64,000 nucleotides of DNA from Lewinellaceae bacterium (lineage in GTDB: Bacteria; Bacteroidota; Bacteroidia; Chitinophagales; Saprospiraceae): the NCBI GenBank assembly GCA_020636405.1, contig JACJXW010000005.1:868001-932000 (forward strand). The letters are read 5' to 3'. The position numbers and the translations under genes are program-made. Each line of letters starts with the position of its first letter. Within the stretch, counting starts at the first letter, position 1. The notes beneath the pieces were generated by a model. That model ran no database searches, was not told the DNA's origin, and was given only the letters and a program-made list of their open reading frames with translations. Below are positions 6,657 through 15,532 of the stretch, piece by piece.

Positions 6657-9212
6657 CTATTGCAGGATGACCTTTTCCACCTTGCCGCCCCTTTCATTAG
6701 ACCACATCAGGTAGTAGAGCCCTCTGGGCAATTGCCCTACTGCTATTTCCTCCTTGCCGTTGCGGCCATTGCTTTGCCAGGCCACTTTCCCGTTGTTGTC
6801 CAGCAGCTGCACCTTCCAGGTACCTGGTGGCAGGGCTATATTCAACCACCCGGTAGCGGGGTTAGGGTAGGCGCGGGCGGCGCCGCCAGGAAGAGTTGCC
6901 GTTACCGTGGACAGCTCCTCGATCGCGAAATCCCAGATTCCCCGGCCGTAGGTGCCGAAGCGTGCAACCTGTTCCCCAGGCAGGTATTCCACGGACCAGT
7001 AGGTTTGCGCCGGAGCGCACTGCCCCGACAGATCGTACCAGCGCCCCTGTCCTTCGAGATATACGTAAGGGCCGGCTTCCGTAGCGGCAAAGATCAGGCT
7101 GTCGTCTTCATTGCCGGCGAGGCCCAATACCAGGGTGGATGGCAACCCGATGGACATGGGCTGGAAGTTCGCTCCTCCGTCGGTAGACTTGTAAACTGCC
7201 GGGTTGGAGTAGCCGCTTCCGGCCAGCAGTACCGCCTGGCCGTCCGATGCATAGGGATAGATAGCCTGGCCGTACAGGTAGTGCCCCTCCGGGAGGAAGT
7301 TGAGGGATTGGTTCCAGGTACCTCCGCCATCGTCAGAGTAGAAGAACCGGCCATTAGAGGTGGCTGCGTACCATTTATCCGTATTTTGCCGGGCTACGGC
7401 CATGGCGCTGAGCGTGCCGCCTGCCGATTCTTCGAGAAAATTGAAGGCGCCCTGGGTGGCCTGGATCTGGCTGTTGTGGTATTCCAGGCGGATGAGGTAT
7501 GACCCCGGCCCGCCGTCGATATTGCCTCCGGCCAGATAGGCGGCCGGGTCGCCCGGATAGGGGCTGCCCATCAAGGGCGGGAGCCAGACGGTTTCATTTT
7601 CGGATTCCAGCTCATAACTTTCGGTAAAGCCCCCCCATTGCGGGTGGCCGTAGTAAGTGATCCATCCTCCGGGGTAGGCAACCCAGAGCCCCTCTCCACC
7701 ATTGGAAAAGGCAAGCTGTCCGTAATCACCGGAGATGAGTTGCTGGAAAGCGGATAGCCCTTCGCCGGCAAACTGATCGGATCGTTGGAAGCCCTGATCC
7801 TGAGAGCCGGCATAGACAAAAGCCGGGGCGGTGGGGTCGGTTCGGACGCTGTAGTACTGGCTCACGTTAAGGCCGGAAAGCCCGATGTTGGCCGTACTTT
7901 CAAGCCGGTCTTCGGAAATGGAGAGCCCTCCGTGGTTGCTCACCAGCAGGAAGGGTTGTCCGGCGGCTGTTTCGAATTCTGCAATATCCATAATGTCGGC
8001 ATGCAGGCTCCCTTCGATGTCTTCGTAATATTCCCACCACTCATTTATTTTCTCCCAGGTTTGGCCGGCATCGAGGCTGCGGTGGCATTCTACTTCGCCC
8101 ATGTACAGCACGTTGGGGTCGGAAGGGCTGACGTAGAGGCCCACTTCCCAGGGCGCTGCGGGCAGCGCTCCCTGCTGTTGCCATTGTATTCCGCCGTCCA
8201 GGGAGCGGTAGGTTTTCCAGTTAGATCCCCCGGAATTGGTATAAGCATAGAGGTAAAGTTGGCCCTCGACCATGATGCCCGCCAGGTTGGCGCGGGCATT
8301 GCCGAAGTTGAGGTTTGTCCCTTCATTGATCCATTCCAATTGGCCGGTGGTCGGGTCGATCTCATAGATCCTTGCCTGCCCGTTTTCCCGTTTTTCAGCC
8401 AGGAACACGGTATTGAAATGGTGAGGAGAAGCCAGGGCCAGGTGGGAAAAATCGTTCGTGCTGAATGCTGATCGGGGCAGATAGTTTTCCCCCTGATCGA
8501 GTGATAGGTAGAGCCGGATATCGGCCCAGTAATGGGGTTTGGCAAGGACAAAAACGGGGAAGTTTTCGCCATCATTGAGCACCACCGGGGAGTGTATATT
8601 TCCCCAGCGGTCGGTATGGGTGATGCCAGGAGCCCGTGTCCAGCTGAGGCCGTCGTCATCGGAATAGTGGGGCAGGCGTCCGGCGAAAGCAAGTAATCTG
8701 CGGCCGGAGCCATGAGGGATGAACTGCAGGAGGCCCCGTTCGAATTGAAGGTCCTGGTTGACGGCCTGCCAATCGAGTCCGTGGCGTCCACCCCGCCAAA
8801 GAGTGCCTCCGGCAGAGATCAGCCATATTTCATCGGCTGCGGCGTCATAGGCTGTTTTGAGTATGCTGCCGGCCTGATTGGTGCTGCCCCGTTCCAGCCA
8901 GCGCCCGGCGAGGAGGCCGTTGGCGATAGCCTCCTGGTTGCAATTGGAGCGGAAGTAGGCGCGAAGTACGCGTTCCCGGTGGTGCATCATGCGGTTTTCG
9001 TATTCCATCTGCCGCCAGTCAACGCCAGGAGCAGCCTGGTGCATCAGTTCGAGCCAGGCCTCGCGCCGGTTGCGTTCCTCCCCTTCTTCACCAAAGCGGA
9101 CAATGGTGCCCTCTGTGGGTGTCGGCAGGGGGGCGGTTGGCTGTTGCCGGCAGGACAAGAATCCGGCGAACAGGCATAGAAGGTAGCTGATGATGGTTAG
9201 GCGCTGTTTCAT
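6657..9212 (-). CDS. Large secreted BNR/sialidase-like propeller lipoprotein with T9SS sorting domain
   Basis: An 851-residue exported protein. The N-terminus MKQRLTIISYLLCLFAGFLSC looks like a lipoprotein signal with the lipobox FLSC. The body is a series of sialidase-type Asp-box/BNR turns (SDDDGLSWTR, SLDAGQTWEK, SDDGGGTWNQ, STDGGANFQP), as in VPS10/sortilin-like or xyloglucanase-like propellers. The C-terminus (about 778-851: YPNPATGWLNIALPPG ... GLYYLMW) is a type A T9SS sorting domain. A lipobox together with a T9SS domain is unusual, because T9SS cargo normally uses signal peptidase I; the cysteine may simply be part of a normal signal. No catalytic residues can be assigned. Confidence 0.85.
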   Translation of the reverse strand: MKQRLTIISYLLCLFAGFLSCRQQPTAPLPTPTEGTIVRFGEEGEERNRREAWLELMHQAAPGVDWRQMEYENRMMHHRERVLRAYFRSNCNQEAIANGLLAGRWLERGSTNQAGSILKTAYDAAADEIWLISAGGTLWRGGRHGLDWQAVNQDLQFERGLLQFIPHGSGRRLLAFAGRLPHYSDDDGLSWTRAPGITHTDRWGNIHSPVVLNDGENFPVFVLAKPHYWADIRLYLSLDQGENYLPRSAFSTNDFSHLALASPHHFNTVFLAEKRENGQARIYEIDPTTGQLEWINEGTNLNFGNARANLAGIMVEGQLYLYAYTNSGGSNWKTYRSLDGGIQWQQQGALPAAPWEVGLYVSPSDPNVLYMGEVECHRSLDAGQTWEKINEWWEYYEDIEGSLHADIMDIAEFETAAGQPFLLVSNHGGLSISEDRLESTANIGLSGLNVSQYYSVRTDPTAPAFVYAGSQDQGFQRSDQFAGEGLSAFQQLISGDYGQLAFSNGGEGLWVAYPGGWITYYGHPQWGGFTESYELESENETVWLPPLMGSPYPGDPAAYLAGGNIDGGPGSYLIRLEYHNSQIQATQGAFNFLEESAGGTLSAMAVARQNTDKWYAATSNGRFFYSDDGGGTWNQSLNFLPEGHYLYGQAIYPYASDGQAVLLAGSGYSNPAVYKSTDGGANFQPMSIGLPSTLVLGLAGNEDDSLIFAATEAGPYVYLEGQGRWYDLSGQCAPAQTYWSVEYLPGEQVARFGTYGRGIWDFAIEELSTVTATLPGGAARAYPNPATGWLNIALPPGTWKVQLLDNNGKVAWQSNGRNGKEEIAVGQLPRGLYYLMWSNERGGKVEKVILQ

Positions 9213-9276
9213 TTTGCTTTCTGTTGGCGTTTTACAAATTTAACATTGTAGCGCCTTTAACTTGGTTGGCTGGATG

Positions 9277-9675
9277 TCATTTTCCACATCCATGGAATAT
9301 TTTTCCATCTCTGGAGACTTCCACGGTATAAGGAAATTGTTCTCCGGACATGGAGTCCGTACATCCTTCCTCCTTTATCGTTACCTGGATATTGGAACTG
9401 CCCGCTTTGCTGGAAAATATCTGCTGGTTGCCCCGCTGTTGGGGCGCCTGGTAGGGGTAGCTTACCGGCCCTTCATCGGGGGTACGGAATGTGATCTCAC
9501 TGCCTTTTATCTGGACCGACCAGAAAGGCTCGTTGCCCATGCAGGTATAATTACGGGTTGTTGCACGCGTTTCCACCTGTGGAGCGGCAACGGATGGGGA
9601 AGGCTTCTGCGCTGGCCTGGATGCATTGCAGGACATGGCTAGTGCCACCAGGCAAATTAGGATGAGGTCCTTCAT
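9277..9675 (-). CDS. Small lipoprotein of the COG3650-like type
   Basis: A 132-residue predicted lipoprotein: MKDLILICLVALAMSC gives a signal with lipobox AMSC. The mature part contains YTCMGNEPFWSVQI and, near the end, CTDSMSGEQFPYTVEV followed by GCGK. This pattern (GNEPFW ... C-D-MSG-x-FPY ... GC) is that of the COG3650-like envelope domain with two conserved cysteines, whose biochemical role is unknown. The ATG at 9675 is preferred because an upstream in-frame start would precede the signal by 15 unrelated residues. It sits 64 bp upstream of the propeller lipoprotein gene on the same strand. Confidence 0.75.
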   Translation of the reverse strand: MKDLILICLVALAMSCNASRPAQKPSPSVAAPQVETRATTRNYTCMGNEPFWSVQIKGSEITFRTPDEGPVSYPYQAPQQRGNQQIFSSKAGSSNIQVTIKEEGCTDSMSGEQFPYTVEVSRDGKIFHGCGK

Positions 9676-9785
9676 ATTGCTTTGGTATATTTGTGATTGA
9701 CAACTCCAAAATAGCAACAAAATTTCTGCTTTAGCAACCAGAATACTTTCAGCACTGTCTCAAGGGCCTTAAACTACCTTTAAAA

Positions 9786-11933
9786 ATGCGCTTCCTATTC
9801 CTGCTTTTTGCGTTTCCTTATGCTCTGTGCTCCCATGCTCAGCAGCCCCGGGCCGACACCTTGCTTTCCGGCACGCTCGATTCGGTGACCGTGACAGCCA
9901 CCCGCCTGGAAAGCAGGGAACTGGATGCTCCCCTATCTCTTACCGTTGTATCACAGGACGGCATACAAACAGCACAGCAGCAGCTGGCCCTCAACGAGGC
10001 CCTGGCGAGTGTGCCAGGCTTGCTGGCGCTCAATGCCGACAACTTCGCTCAGGATGCGCGCATTGCCATCCGCGGCTTTGGCGCCCGTTCCGCTTTCGGC
10101 ATCCGCGGGATACAGCTCGTGGTGGATGGCCTGCCGGAATCCACTCCAGATGGACAGGGGCAGGTGGACAATATTGACCCTGGTGTGGTTTCCTCTGTGG
10201 AGGTAATTCGTGGCCCATCTTCCGGATTATATGGCAACGCTGCAGGTGGGGTCATTAACTTCACGACTGAAGCTCCGCCGGTGGAGCCTTTTGCCGAAGC
10301 CCGCTTCAGCGCCGGCAGCTACGGCTTCCAGCGGTACCAACTGAAAGGAGGTGGCCGGTCCGGACGACTGGGGCTGCTGGCCTACGGGAGCCATACCCGG
10401 CTTACGGGATACCGGGAGCACAGCCGAATGGAATCGTCGATGTTCAACACCAGGTTGCATTTCGATTATGGAAAAAAGAGAAGAGGAAAAGGAGGGAATA
10501 GCGAGAGGGCGGATTATGGGAATAATCGTTATAAAAATGATGATTATAAAAGTAATGATCCCGAAACCGCCGGGCAGTTGCAGCTCCTCCTCAACTTCCT
10601 CGATAGCCCTTTGGCGGAGGATGCCGGTGGCCTAAACGCCAGTGCGGTGAAGGAGAACCGCCGGCAGGCTTTCTCCCGGAACGCCACTTTTAATGCCGGC
10701 GAGGCCGTTCGGCAGGGAAGAGCAGCTTTGCGTTGGGGGCATCGCTGGAGCCCGAAGCATAAAATAGAAGCCTATTCTTTTTTCTTGTTCAGGGATTTTA
10801 GCAACCGCTTGCCTTTTGAGGCGGGGGGTATCGTTGAACTGGGGCGGCAGTACACCGGGCTAGGCGCCAGTTATGGATATACGGGCAAGATAGGTACTTG
10901 GCCCTACCGCTTTAGGCTGGGGATGGACCTGGCGCGTCAGGTGGATGATCGCCAACGCTTCGACAATCTGGAAGGGGCCTACGGCTCCCTGAATTTTGAC
11001 CAGGAGGAATCCTTCCGCAGCCTGGGCCTGTATTGGGTGCAGGAGTTGGAACTGGCCACTGGGCTCAGCGCCACTCTCAGTACCCGCTTCGATGCATTGC
11101 GCCTGGCAGCCAATGATCGTTATCTGACGGACGGCAACGAGTCTGGGAAGCTGGACTTTGAGCGTTTCAACCCTTCTCTTGGCCTGCTTTACACATTTAG
11201 GCCGGCTGTCCGCGCTTTCGTTAATTTTTCCACCAGTTTTGAAACGCCGGCACTGAGCGAGCTGTCGGCTAACCCCACCGGCGGAGGGGGCTTCAATGAA
11301 GCCTTATCCCCCCAACGGGCTGCCAACTACGAGCTTGGCCTGCGCGGGCTTACCTTTGGCCGGTTGCGCTATCAGGTGGCCCTCTTTTACATCCGCCTGC
11401 AAGATGAGTTGTTGCCCTTCGAACTGGAGTCCTTCCCGGGCCGCCTCTTCTATCGGAATGCCGGCGTCAGCCGCCGTAAGGGCATAGAGGCCAGCCTGGA
11501 CTGGCAACTGCGCTCCGGGCTGACAGCCAGCCTTTCCTATACCTTTTCCGACTTCTCCTACGACGAATACGCCACTCCGGACGGCGATTATGCCGGCAAC
11601 CAATTGCCTGGGATTCCCCGGCATTTCGGCTTTTTCGGGCTCCGCTACCTGCACTCTGCGGGCTTGCAGGCCGGCCTCCGCTGCCGGTACGTAGGCGCCC
11701 TGTACGCCGACGACGCCAATTCGGAAGAAGATAAGGGCTATCTGGATGTGGGCCTGCGGCTCAGTTACTCCCGGCAGTTCGCCCGGTGGGGCCTGCATCC
11801 CTTTGTGGGCATAAACAACCTGCTGGATACCCAATACAATGGCAATATCCGGATCAATGCGTTTGGAGGGCGGTATTACGAGCCGGCGCTACGAGTGCAT
11901 TTTTATGCGGGAGTGCGGGTGCGGGTGGGGTAA
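9786..11933 (+). CDS. TonB-dependent receptor (FecA/siderophore-type)
   Basis: A 715-residue outer-membrane receptor without the carboxypeptidase-like domain of the first receptor. A signal peptide ends about residue 19 (SHAQ). The TonB box region DSVTVTATRLES is followed by the plug (about 45-165: ALASVPGLLALNADNF, IAIRGFGARSAFGIRG, VEVIRGPSSGLYGNAAGG) and the barrel to residue 715. The plug resembles iron-siderophore and vitamin receptors. Residues about 229-260 form a lysine-, asparagine- and aspartate-rich stretch encoded by strikingly A/G-rich DNA (10465-10560), unlike the rest of the gene, and probably lie in an extracellular loop. TACCTTTA ends only 3 bp before the ATG, so a leaderless or very short 5' end is possible. 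Confidence 0.92.
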   Translation: MRFLFLLFAFPYALCSHAQQPRADTLLSGTLDSVTVTATRLESRELDAPLSLTVVSQDGIQTAQQQLALNEALASVPGLLALNADNFAQDARIAIRGFGARSAFGIRGIQLVVDGLPESTPDGQGQVDNIDPGVVSSVEVIRGPSSGLYGNAAGGVINFTTEAPPVEPFAEARFSAGSYGFQRYQLKGGGRSGRLGLLAYGSHTRLTGYREHSRMESSMFNTRLHFDYGKKRRGKGGNSERADYGNNRYKNDDYKSNDPETAGQLQLLLNFLDSPLAEDAGGLNASAVKENRRQAFSRNATFNAGEAVRQGRAALRWGHRWSPKHKIEAYSFFLFRDFSNRLPFEAGGIVELGRQYTGLGASYGYTGKIGTWPYRFRLGMDLARQVDDRQRFDNLEGAYGSLNFDQEESFRSLGLYWVQELELATGLSATLSTRFDALRLAANDRYLTDGNESGKLDFERFNPSLGLLYTFRPAVRAFVNFSTSFETPALSELSANPTGGGGFNEALSPQRAANYELGLRGLTFGRLRYQVALFYIRLQDELLPFELESFPGRLFYRNAGVSRRKGIEASLDWQLRSGLTASLSYTFSDFSYDEYATPDGDYAGNQLPGIPRHFGFFGLRYLHSAGLQAGLRCRYVGALYADDANSEEDKGYLDVGLRLSYSRQFARWGLHPFVGINNLLDTQYNGNIRINAFGGRYYEPALRVHFYAGVRVRVG

Positions 11934-11943
11934 GGGATAATTT

Positions 11944-12165
11944 CTGATTGTAACGGATTGAGTAGCTGTTCTTTGAAGTCGTTCGGAGACGTTTTTAGGA
12001 TACCCAAATTTATACTGACGAACGCCCGCGTTGTCAGTATATGCTGACCATCTGTGCGTCAGTATATTTGGGTTCGGAGATGTGTGGCGCCACCGTATAT
12101 CGATTATAGTACGCCTGAAGGGAGATTTACGTCTTCGACGCCAAATAAATTTGGCGCACCGAGGC
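11944..12165. repeat. Intergenic repeat-like element, copy 1, with nested hairpins
   Basis: This stretch begins with CTGATTGTAACG (11944-11955) and contains GTAGCT, TGAAG and CGGAGACGTT (11984-11993); all of these blocks recur in the gap at 15533-15725. An imperfect inverted repeat pairs 12002-12020 (ACCCAAATTTATACTGACG) with 12057-12073, and a perfect 8+8 palindrome (CGCCAAAT / ATTTGGCG) lies at 12139-12156. It is probably non-coding and sits directly upstream of a decayed STAND gene, which suggests an insertion or recombination scar. Confidence 0.5.
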
Positions 12166-12780
12166 GCATGGCCTAATAGCTACGCAAAACGTTATAATGA
12201 GAATTTTTCCAAGGAGGCCCTGGAACGCATTCTCAACGAACTTTCCCAGGCCCACAAAGAGCAGCAACAAAAAGTGGAGGCATTCCAGTTGCAGGTCTTA
12301 TGTCAGTATTTAGAATCGAAGGTGGCAGAGCGAGGCCAGGAAGGCCTGGTCATTCAGCTTGCCGACCTTCCGGAGGCGGCCAATATCTTTGAGGCTTATT
12401 ACAACCGCCAGATCGGCCAGCTCCCGGAAAAGGAGCGGCAGGCTGCCCGCCTGATCATCGAGGAGGGCCTGATACTGGAAGATCCGGTAAGTTGGGAGGG
12501 TGGGGAGGGGCGCCGGCTAGGTGTGGACGGGGCTTTGTTGGTTCAGCAATTTAAAGACATTGGAGCCACCCCGGGCCTGCTCCTGGCTTTGGAAAATACC
12601 TTTTTGCTGCGCCGCCAAGCCAATGCCCTTGGAGGCGTTAATTTTGAAGTGAGCCATGACTCCCTGCTTTTCCCAATCCTGAGCGCCAAGGCCGCACGAA
12701 AAGAACAAGAAGAGCGGTTGGTACAGGAGCAGGAAAAGAGGCAAAGCAGGGGAAACGGGCATGGTCTTACATCTTCAACC
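12166..12780 (+). pseudogene. Remnant of a STAND-type NTPase (C-terminal end of the NTPase/winged-helix region)
   Basis: From about 12196 the reading frame encodes NENFSKEALERILNELS, then KVEAFQLQVLCQYLES, LADLPEAANIFEAYYNRQI and finally NFEVSHDSLLFPILSAK. The order EAL-x-IL ... FQLQ-LCQ ... F-x-SHD-x-L-x-PIL is what is seen at the end of the NTPase/winged-helix part of nSTAND proteins, just before the sensor repeats. The P-loop half and any repeat domain are missing, and no credible start codon precedes it. The frame happens to stay open into the next gene. I read it as a truncated relic. STAND NTPases are often signalling or anti-phage proteins, so this marks a once-present accessory gene. 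Confidence 0.65.
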
Positions 12781-12939
12781 GCAAGGAGCAAAGCATTACA
12801 CGGACCCCGAGAAATGTATATCTCGGGCGTTCCTGCCGTTGTGTTAAAGGCAGTGATTAACTACTGCAAGTTCGCGCAAACAATCCCCTCCCCAAAAGCT
12901 TTATATAGAAACAACTCAACCAATCAAAAACCCACACTT

Positions 12940-13557
12940 ATGAAAATAGCCATTATCGGCCACGGCAATGTAGGCGGGGCGCTGGCCAAGCGCTGGGCCC
13001 GGGCCGGTTATCTCTGCGTGATCGGCGCGCGCGATCCGAAATCGGATAAGGTCATTGACCTCATTCACGGCGCCAACGGCGTCAGCGCTACCGAGATCAA
13101 GGAATCTGTGCGCGGGGCGGCCGCCATTCTGGTTGCGACGCCGCCGGACGCCATCCCCGGCATTGCAAAGGAGATCGGCGATGTGAGCAACGCCATCATC
13201 ATCGATGCGACCAACTCGGTATTCAAAAGGCCGGAGGGATACGCCAACGGTTATGAAGCGTTCAAAGCCCTGACCAATGCCAAGAGCGTCATCAAATGCT
13301 TCAATACCACCGGCTACGAGAATATGGAAAACCCGGACTACCACGGCGTAAAGGCCGATATGTTCATGGCGGGCGGCAACAAGGAGGCCAAAAACCTGGC
13401 CGAACAACTGGCCAAAGACGCCGGCTTCGACGAGGTGTACGACTTCGGCGGCGACGACAAGGTGCCGCTGATTGAATCCTTCGCTATGGCGTGGATCAAC
13501 CTGGCGATCCTGCAGAAATACGGCCGGGGAATGGCGTTTAAGGTGCTGCGGAGGTAG
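12940..13557 (+). CDS. NADP/F420-dependent oxidoreductase-like protein (F420H2:NADP reductase family)
   Basis: A 205-residue Rossmann protein starting MKIAIIGHGNVGGALAKRW, with the dinucleotide loop GHGNVG and the following GARDP that suggests NADP preference. The block VKCFNTTG-like (SVIKCFNTTGYENM) and the C-terminal ESFAMAWINLAILQKYGRG are typical of the pfam03807-type reductases found in bacteria without F420. The frame is open for another 303 codons upstream, but the real start is the ATG at 12940: upstream codons belong to a STAND relic and non-coding repeat, and family proteins begin with this Rossmann strand. Substrate unknown. Confidence 0.85.
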   Translation: MKIAIIGHGNVGGALAKRWARAGYLCVIGARDPKSDKVIDLIHGANGVSATEIKESVRGAAAILVATPPDAIPGIAKEIGDVSNAIIIDATNSVFKRPEGYANGYEAFKALTNAKSVIKCFNTTGYENMENPDYHGVKADMFMAGGNKEAKNLAEQLAKDAGFDEVYDFGGDDKVPLIESFAMAWINLAILQKYGRGMAFKVLRR

Positions 13558-13559
13558 AT

Positions 13560-13625
13560 TGGTGTATTCGTGCATTCGTGCATTCGTGTATTCGTGTATT
13601 CGTAGATTCGTGCATTCATGTGTGT
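13560..13625. repeat. Degenerate ATTCGTG tandem repeat
   Basis: About eight near-copies of ATTCGTG/G-type units (TGTATTCGTGCATTCGTG and variants) begin 3 bp after the oxidoreductase stop. The same units occur at 49905-49940, 61748-61770 and 63274-63360. Confidence 0.7.
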
Positions 13626-13736
13626 CGTCCTAAAATAAGTTTACACCCAAAGGGGCAGTACTTTGGTTTTTAGTGGTAAATCAAATCCTCCCGCTATGCT
13701 GTCCTGTTATAATAATAGAACCAACACACAAACATC

Positions 13737-14387
13737 ATGAAACTCTCCTATCGCATCAACTGGATCTTCAACGATGCCGCGGGCATCTTTTTGGGCATTG
13801 CCGTCGCCGCGGGTATCCTTTCTTTGGAAAGTCAGTGGTTGGGGACACCGGGCACGGTGGCCGGTAAGGCCGAAGGCCTGGGCATCGCCCTGCTGGGCGG
13901 CCTGATCGCCGGCACCATCCTGGCGTGGTTTCAGTACAGGATACTACAGCGCCGCTATCCGGTCCTGTCCTGGAAAGTTTGGTGGGGCAATACTGTGCTC
14001 GCTTTTATCGCCGCCTGGGGCCTGGCCATCCTGCCGTCGTTTTCTTACACCGGCCACAACGCCATGCAGGAGGTCGTCCCCCCGTTCGGGATCCCGGTGT
14101 ACACCCTCATTTACGGTTCCATCCTATTCGGGGCTATCATGGGCGCCATCATCGGTTTTGCGCAGTGGATGGAACTTAGAAAACACCGCGAAGACGCCGG
14201 GGAATGGATCGGCGTGAACGTCTTCGGCTGGTCGCTGGGCCTGTTCTTGCTCACGCTGCTGGGCTTTGTCTTCGCCGATCAGCTGAGTGCATTCCTGCTG
14301 GTGGGAATCGTCGGCGGGCTGATCGCCGCTTTGTGTATTGCTGCGATTACGAGCATGTTTTTCCAGCGGATGGAAGAGGGGAGATAG
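13737..14387 (+). CDS. Integral membrane protein, function unknown
   Basis: A 216-residue hydrophobic protein with about five or six membrane segments (roughly residues 13-32, 45-65, 80-100, 118-142, 158-180 and 185-208). Notable cytoplasmic-looking stretches are WFQYRILQRRYP and GFAQWMELRKH, a Q-W/Y-x2-L-R pair repeated in the two halves that suggests an internal duplication. GIAVAAGIL and GIVGGLIAALCIAAI are glycine-rich helices. No transporter signature was recognised. It stands alone between a repeat-bearing gap and a gene remnant. Confidence 0.75.
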   Translation: MKLSYRINWIFNDAAGIFLGIAVAAGILSLESQWLGTPGTVAGKAEGLGIALLGGLIAGTILAWFQYRILQRRYPVLSWKVWWGNTVLAFIAAWGLAILPSFSYTGHNAMQEVVPPFGIPVYTLIYGSILFGAIMGAIIGFAQWMELRKHREDAGEWIGVNVFGWSLGLFLLTLLGFVFADQLSAFLLVGIVGGLIAALCIAAITSMFFQRMEEGR

Positions 14388-14467
14388 CTAAAGGTTGAGA
14401 ACAGGGCTGAGATGAGACGGAACCCGAGCTGCCGCAGTGGGGCGGCCACGGCATGGTGTAAGCCGTT

Positions 14468-14745
14468 AGCTCCTTATCGCCCCTGGCGTTATTCCGCTCC
14501 TTGTGGATGGCCGAATGGTGGCCCTCAACGGGAATGATCCGCTCCACTTCGCCCAAGTGGCGCTCACCAAAAAGGCCATCGAACGGATCACCACGGCCTT
14601 CCTGGGCCGAAATTTCGACATGCTGCTGGCCCCCGGGCAGATCGTCTTCGAAGACGCCGGCGGAAGCCTCGTCATTCCAGCTGAAAACCGGGGCGTCCGG
14701 CTCGACGAAGTGCCGCCGCTGCGGCCCCGGCACATTGCCAAAACT
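14468..14745 (+). pseudogene. Unrecognised coding remnant, probably a truncated gene
   Basis: Downstream of a TAG at 14467-14469, one frame has strong coding character, with G/C-rich third positions: it reads LLIAPGVIPLLVDGRMVALN, then KKAIERITTAFLGRNFDMLL, then GSLVIPAENRGVRLDEVPPL, and loses this character near 14745, where it meets the end of the convergent gene. The only starts are the GTG at 14503 and an internal ATG. Upstream, fragments such as PELPQWGGHGMV appear in another frame, as if a frameshift or deletion separated them. No family was recognised. The opposite strand is also open but reads less like protein. Confidence 0.45.
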
Positions 14746-15491
14746 CAATCCCTCCGGCTCCAGATCTCATACATCGGCTCTCCGGCGGAGCTTTTGCCGC
14801 GGTGGTGCCAATCGTTGCCCTCGACGCTGAACTCGAACCGGAGTTGAGCGCCCACCCTGGAATTATCGCGGGAGAAAAATTCGATGTTTTCGGTGTAAAC
14901 ACCCTCTTCGGCGGTGTAGGAGCCACCCCCTGTGCCGAAGAATTGTTTCGTTTCGGTATTGTAGGCGATCCACTGAAAGCGGGAACCGGCCAGGATCTTC
15001 ATGGTTTTCCGGGGCTGGTTGGCTGTATCCCGGCGGGTGATCTTTCCGTCTCTTTCCCTGCCGGAAAACAGCCAGGGGCCGGAGAGGGGAGTGGAAATAT
15101 CCGCATCGAGGGCCCCCCACGGTGCGGGATCAAGGTCTTTGCCCTCCAGCAGGAGCGTTGATTCCTTGAGTGAGATATTCCATTCTTCTGATGTCCCGAC
15201 GCGGGTGCTGTCGGCTGTGTCGAATTCATAGGACACCTCTAGTGCTTCTCCATCGAGGCTCCAACTGCCGCCTTTGGTGCTGAGGAATGCGCCGTTTTCG
15301 GACATGTAGGACGTCAAGGAAAAATACCGGCCGCTGAAGAGCAGGATACGCGCGATCTCGCCGTCGGCGGATGCTCCGGTTTGAAGCCAGGCGCCTTCGA
15401 GCTTAGCCTTATTTGTTGCCGAATCACTTGAAAAGGACAAAAAGAATGGAAGGGCGAGTAAAAGGGCAGGCAACAGTTTTGATTTTACCAT
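14745..15491 (-). CDS. Secreted protein with two lipocalin-like repeats
   Basis: A 248-residue protein with a signal peptide (MVKSKLLPALLLALPFFLSF, cut near residue 22-25). The mature part is two copies of a beta-rich unit: residues about 30-120 (LEGAWLQTG ... FSGRYFSLTSY ... GGSWSL ... YEFDTADSTRVG) and about 135-245 (LSGPWLFSG ... LAGSRFQWIAY ... GGGSYTAEEG ... IEFFSRDNSRVG). This is the organisation of Bacteroidota DUF4488-like/lipocalin-like periplasmic proteins of unknown ligand. It converges on the remnant to its left. The start at 15491 gives a good signal peptide. Confidence 0.75.
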   Translation of the reverse strand: MVKSKLLPALLLALPFFLSFSSDSATNKAKLEGAWLQTGASADGEIARILLFSGRYFSLTSYMSENGAFLSTKGGSWSLDGEALEVSYEFDTADSTRVGTSEEWNISLKESTLLLEGKDLDPAPWGALDADISTPLSGPWLFSGRERDGKITRRDTANQPRKTMKILAGSRFQWIAYNTETKQFFGTGGGSYTAEEGVYTENIEFFSRDNSRVGAQLRFEFSVEGNDWHHRGKSSAGEPMYEIWSRRD

Positions 15492-15532
15492 TTCGGTTAG
15501 GTTTTGGTTTTACTCAAATTTATTCAATTTTC

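Noticed and set aside
12031..13557. A single 508-residue fusion of an NTPase-like region and an oxidoreductase
   Set aside because: The first part is a STAND relic plus non-coding repeat, and the reductase has its own normal start at 12940.
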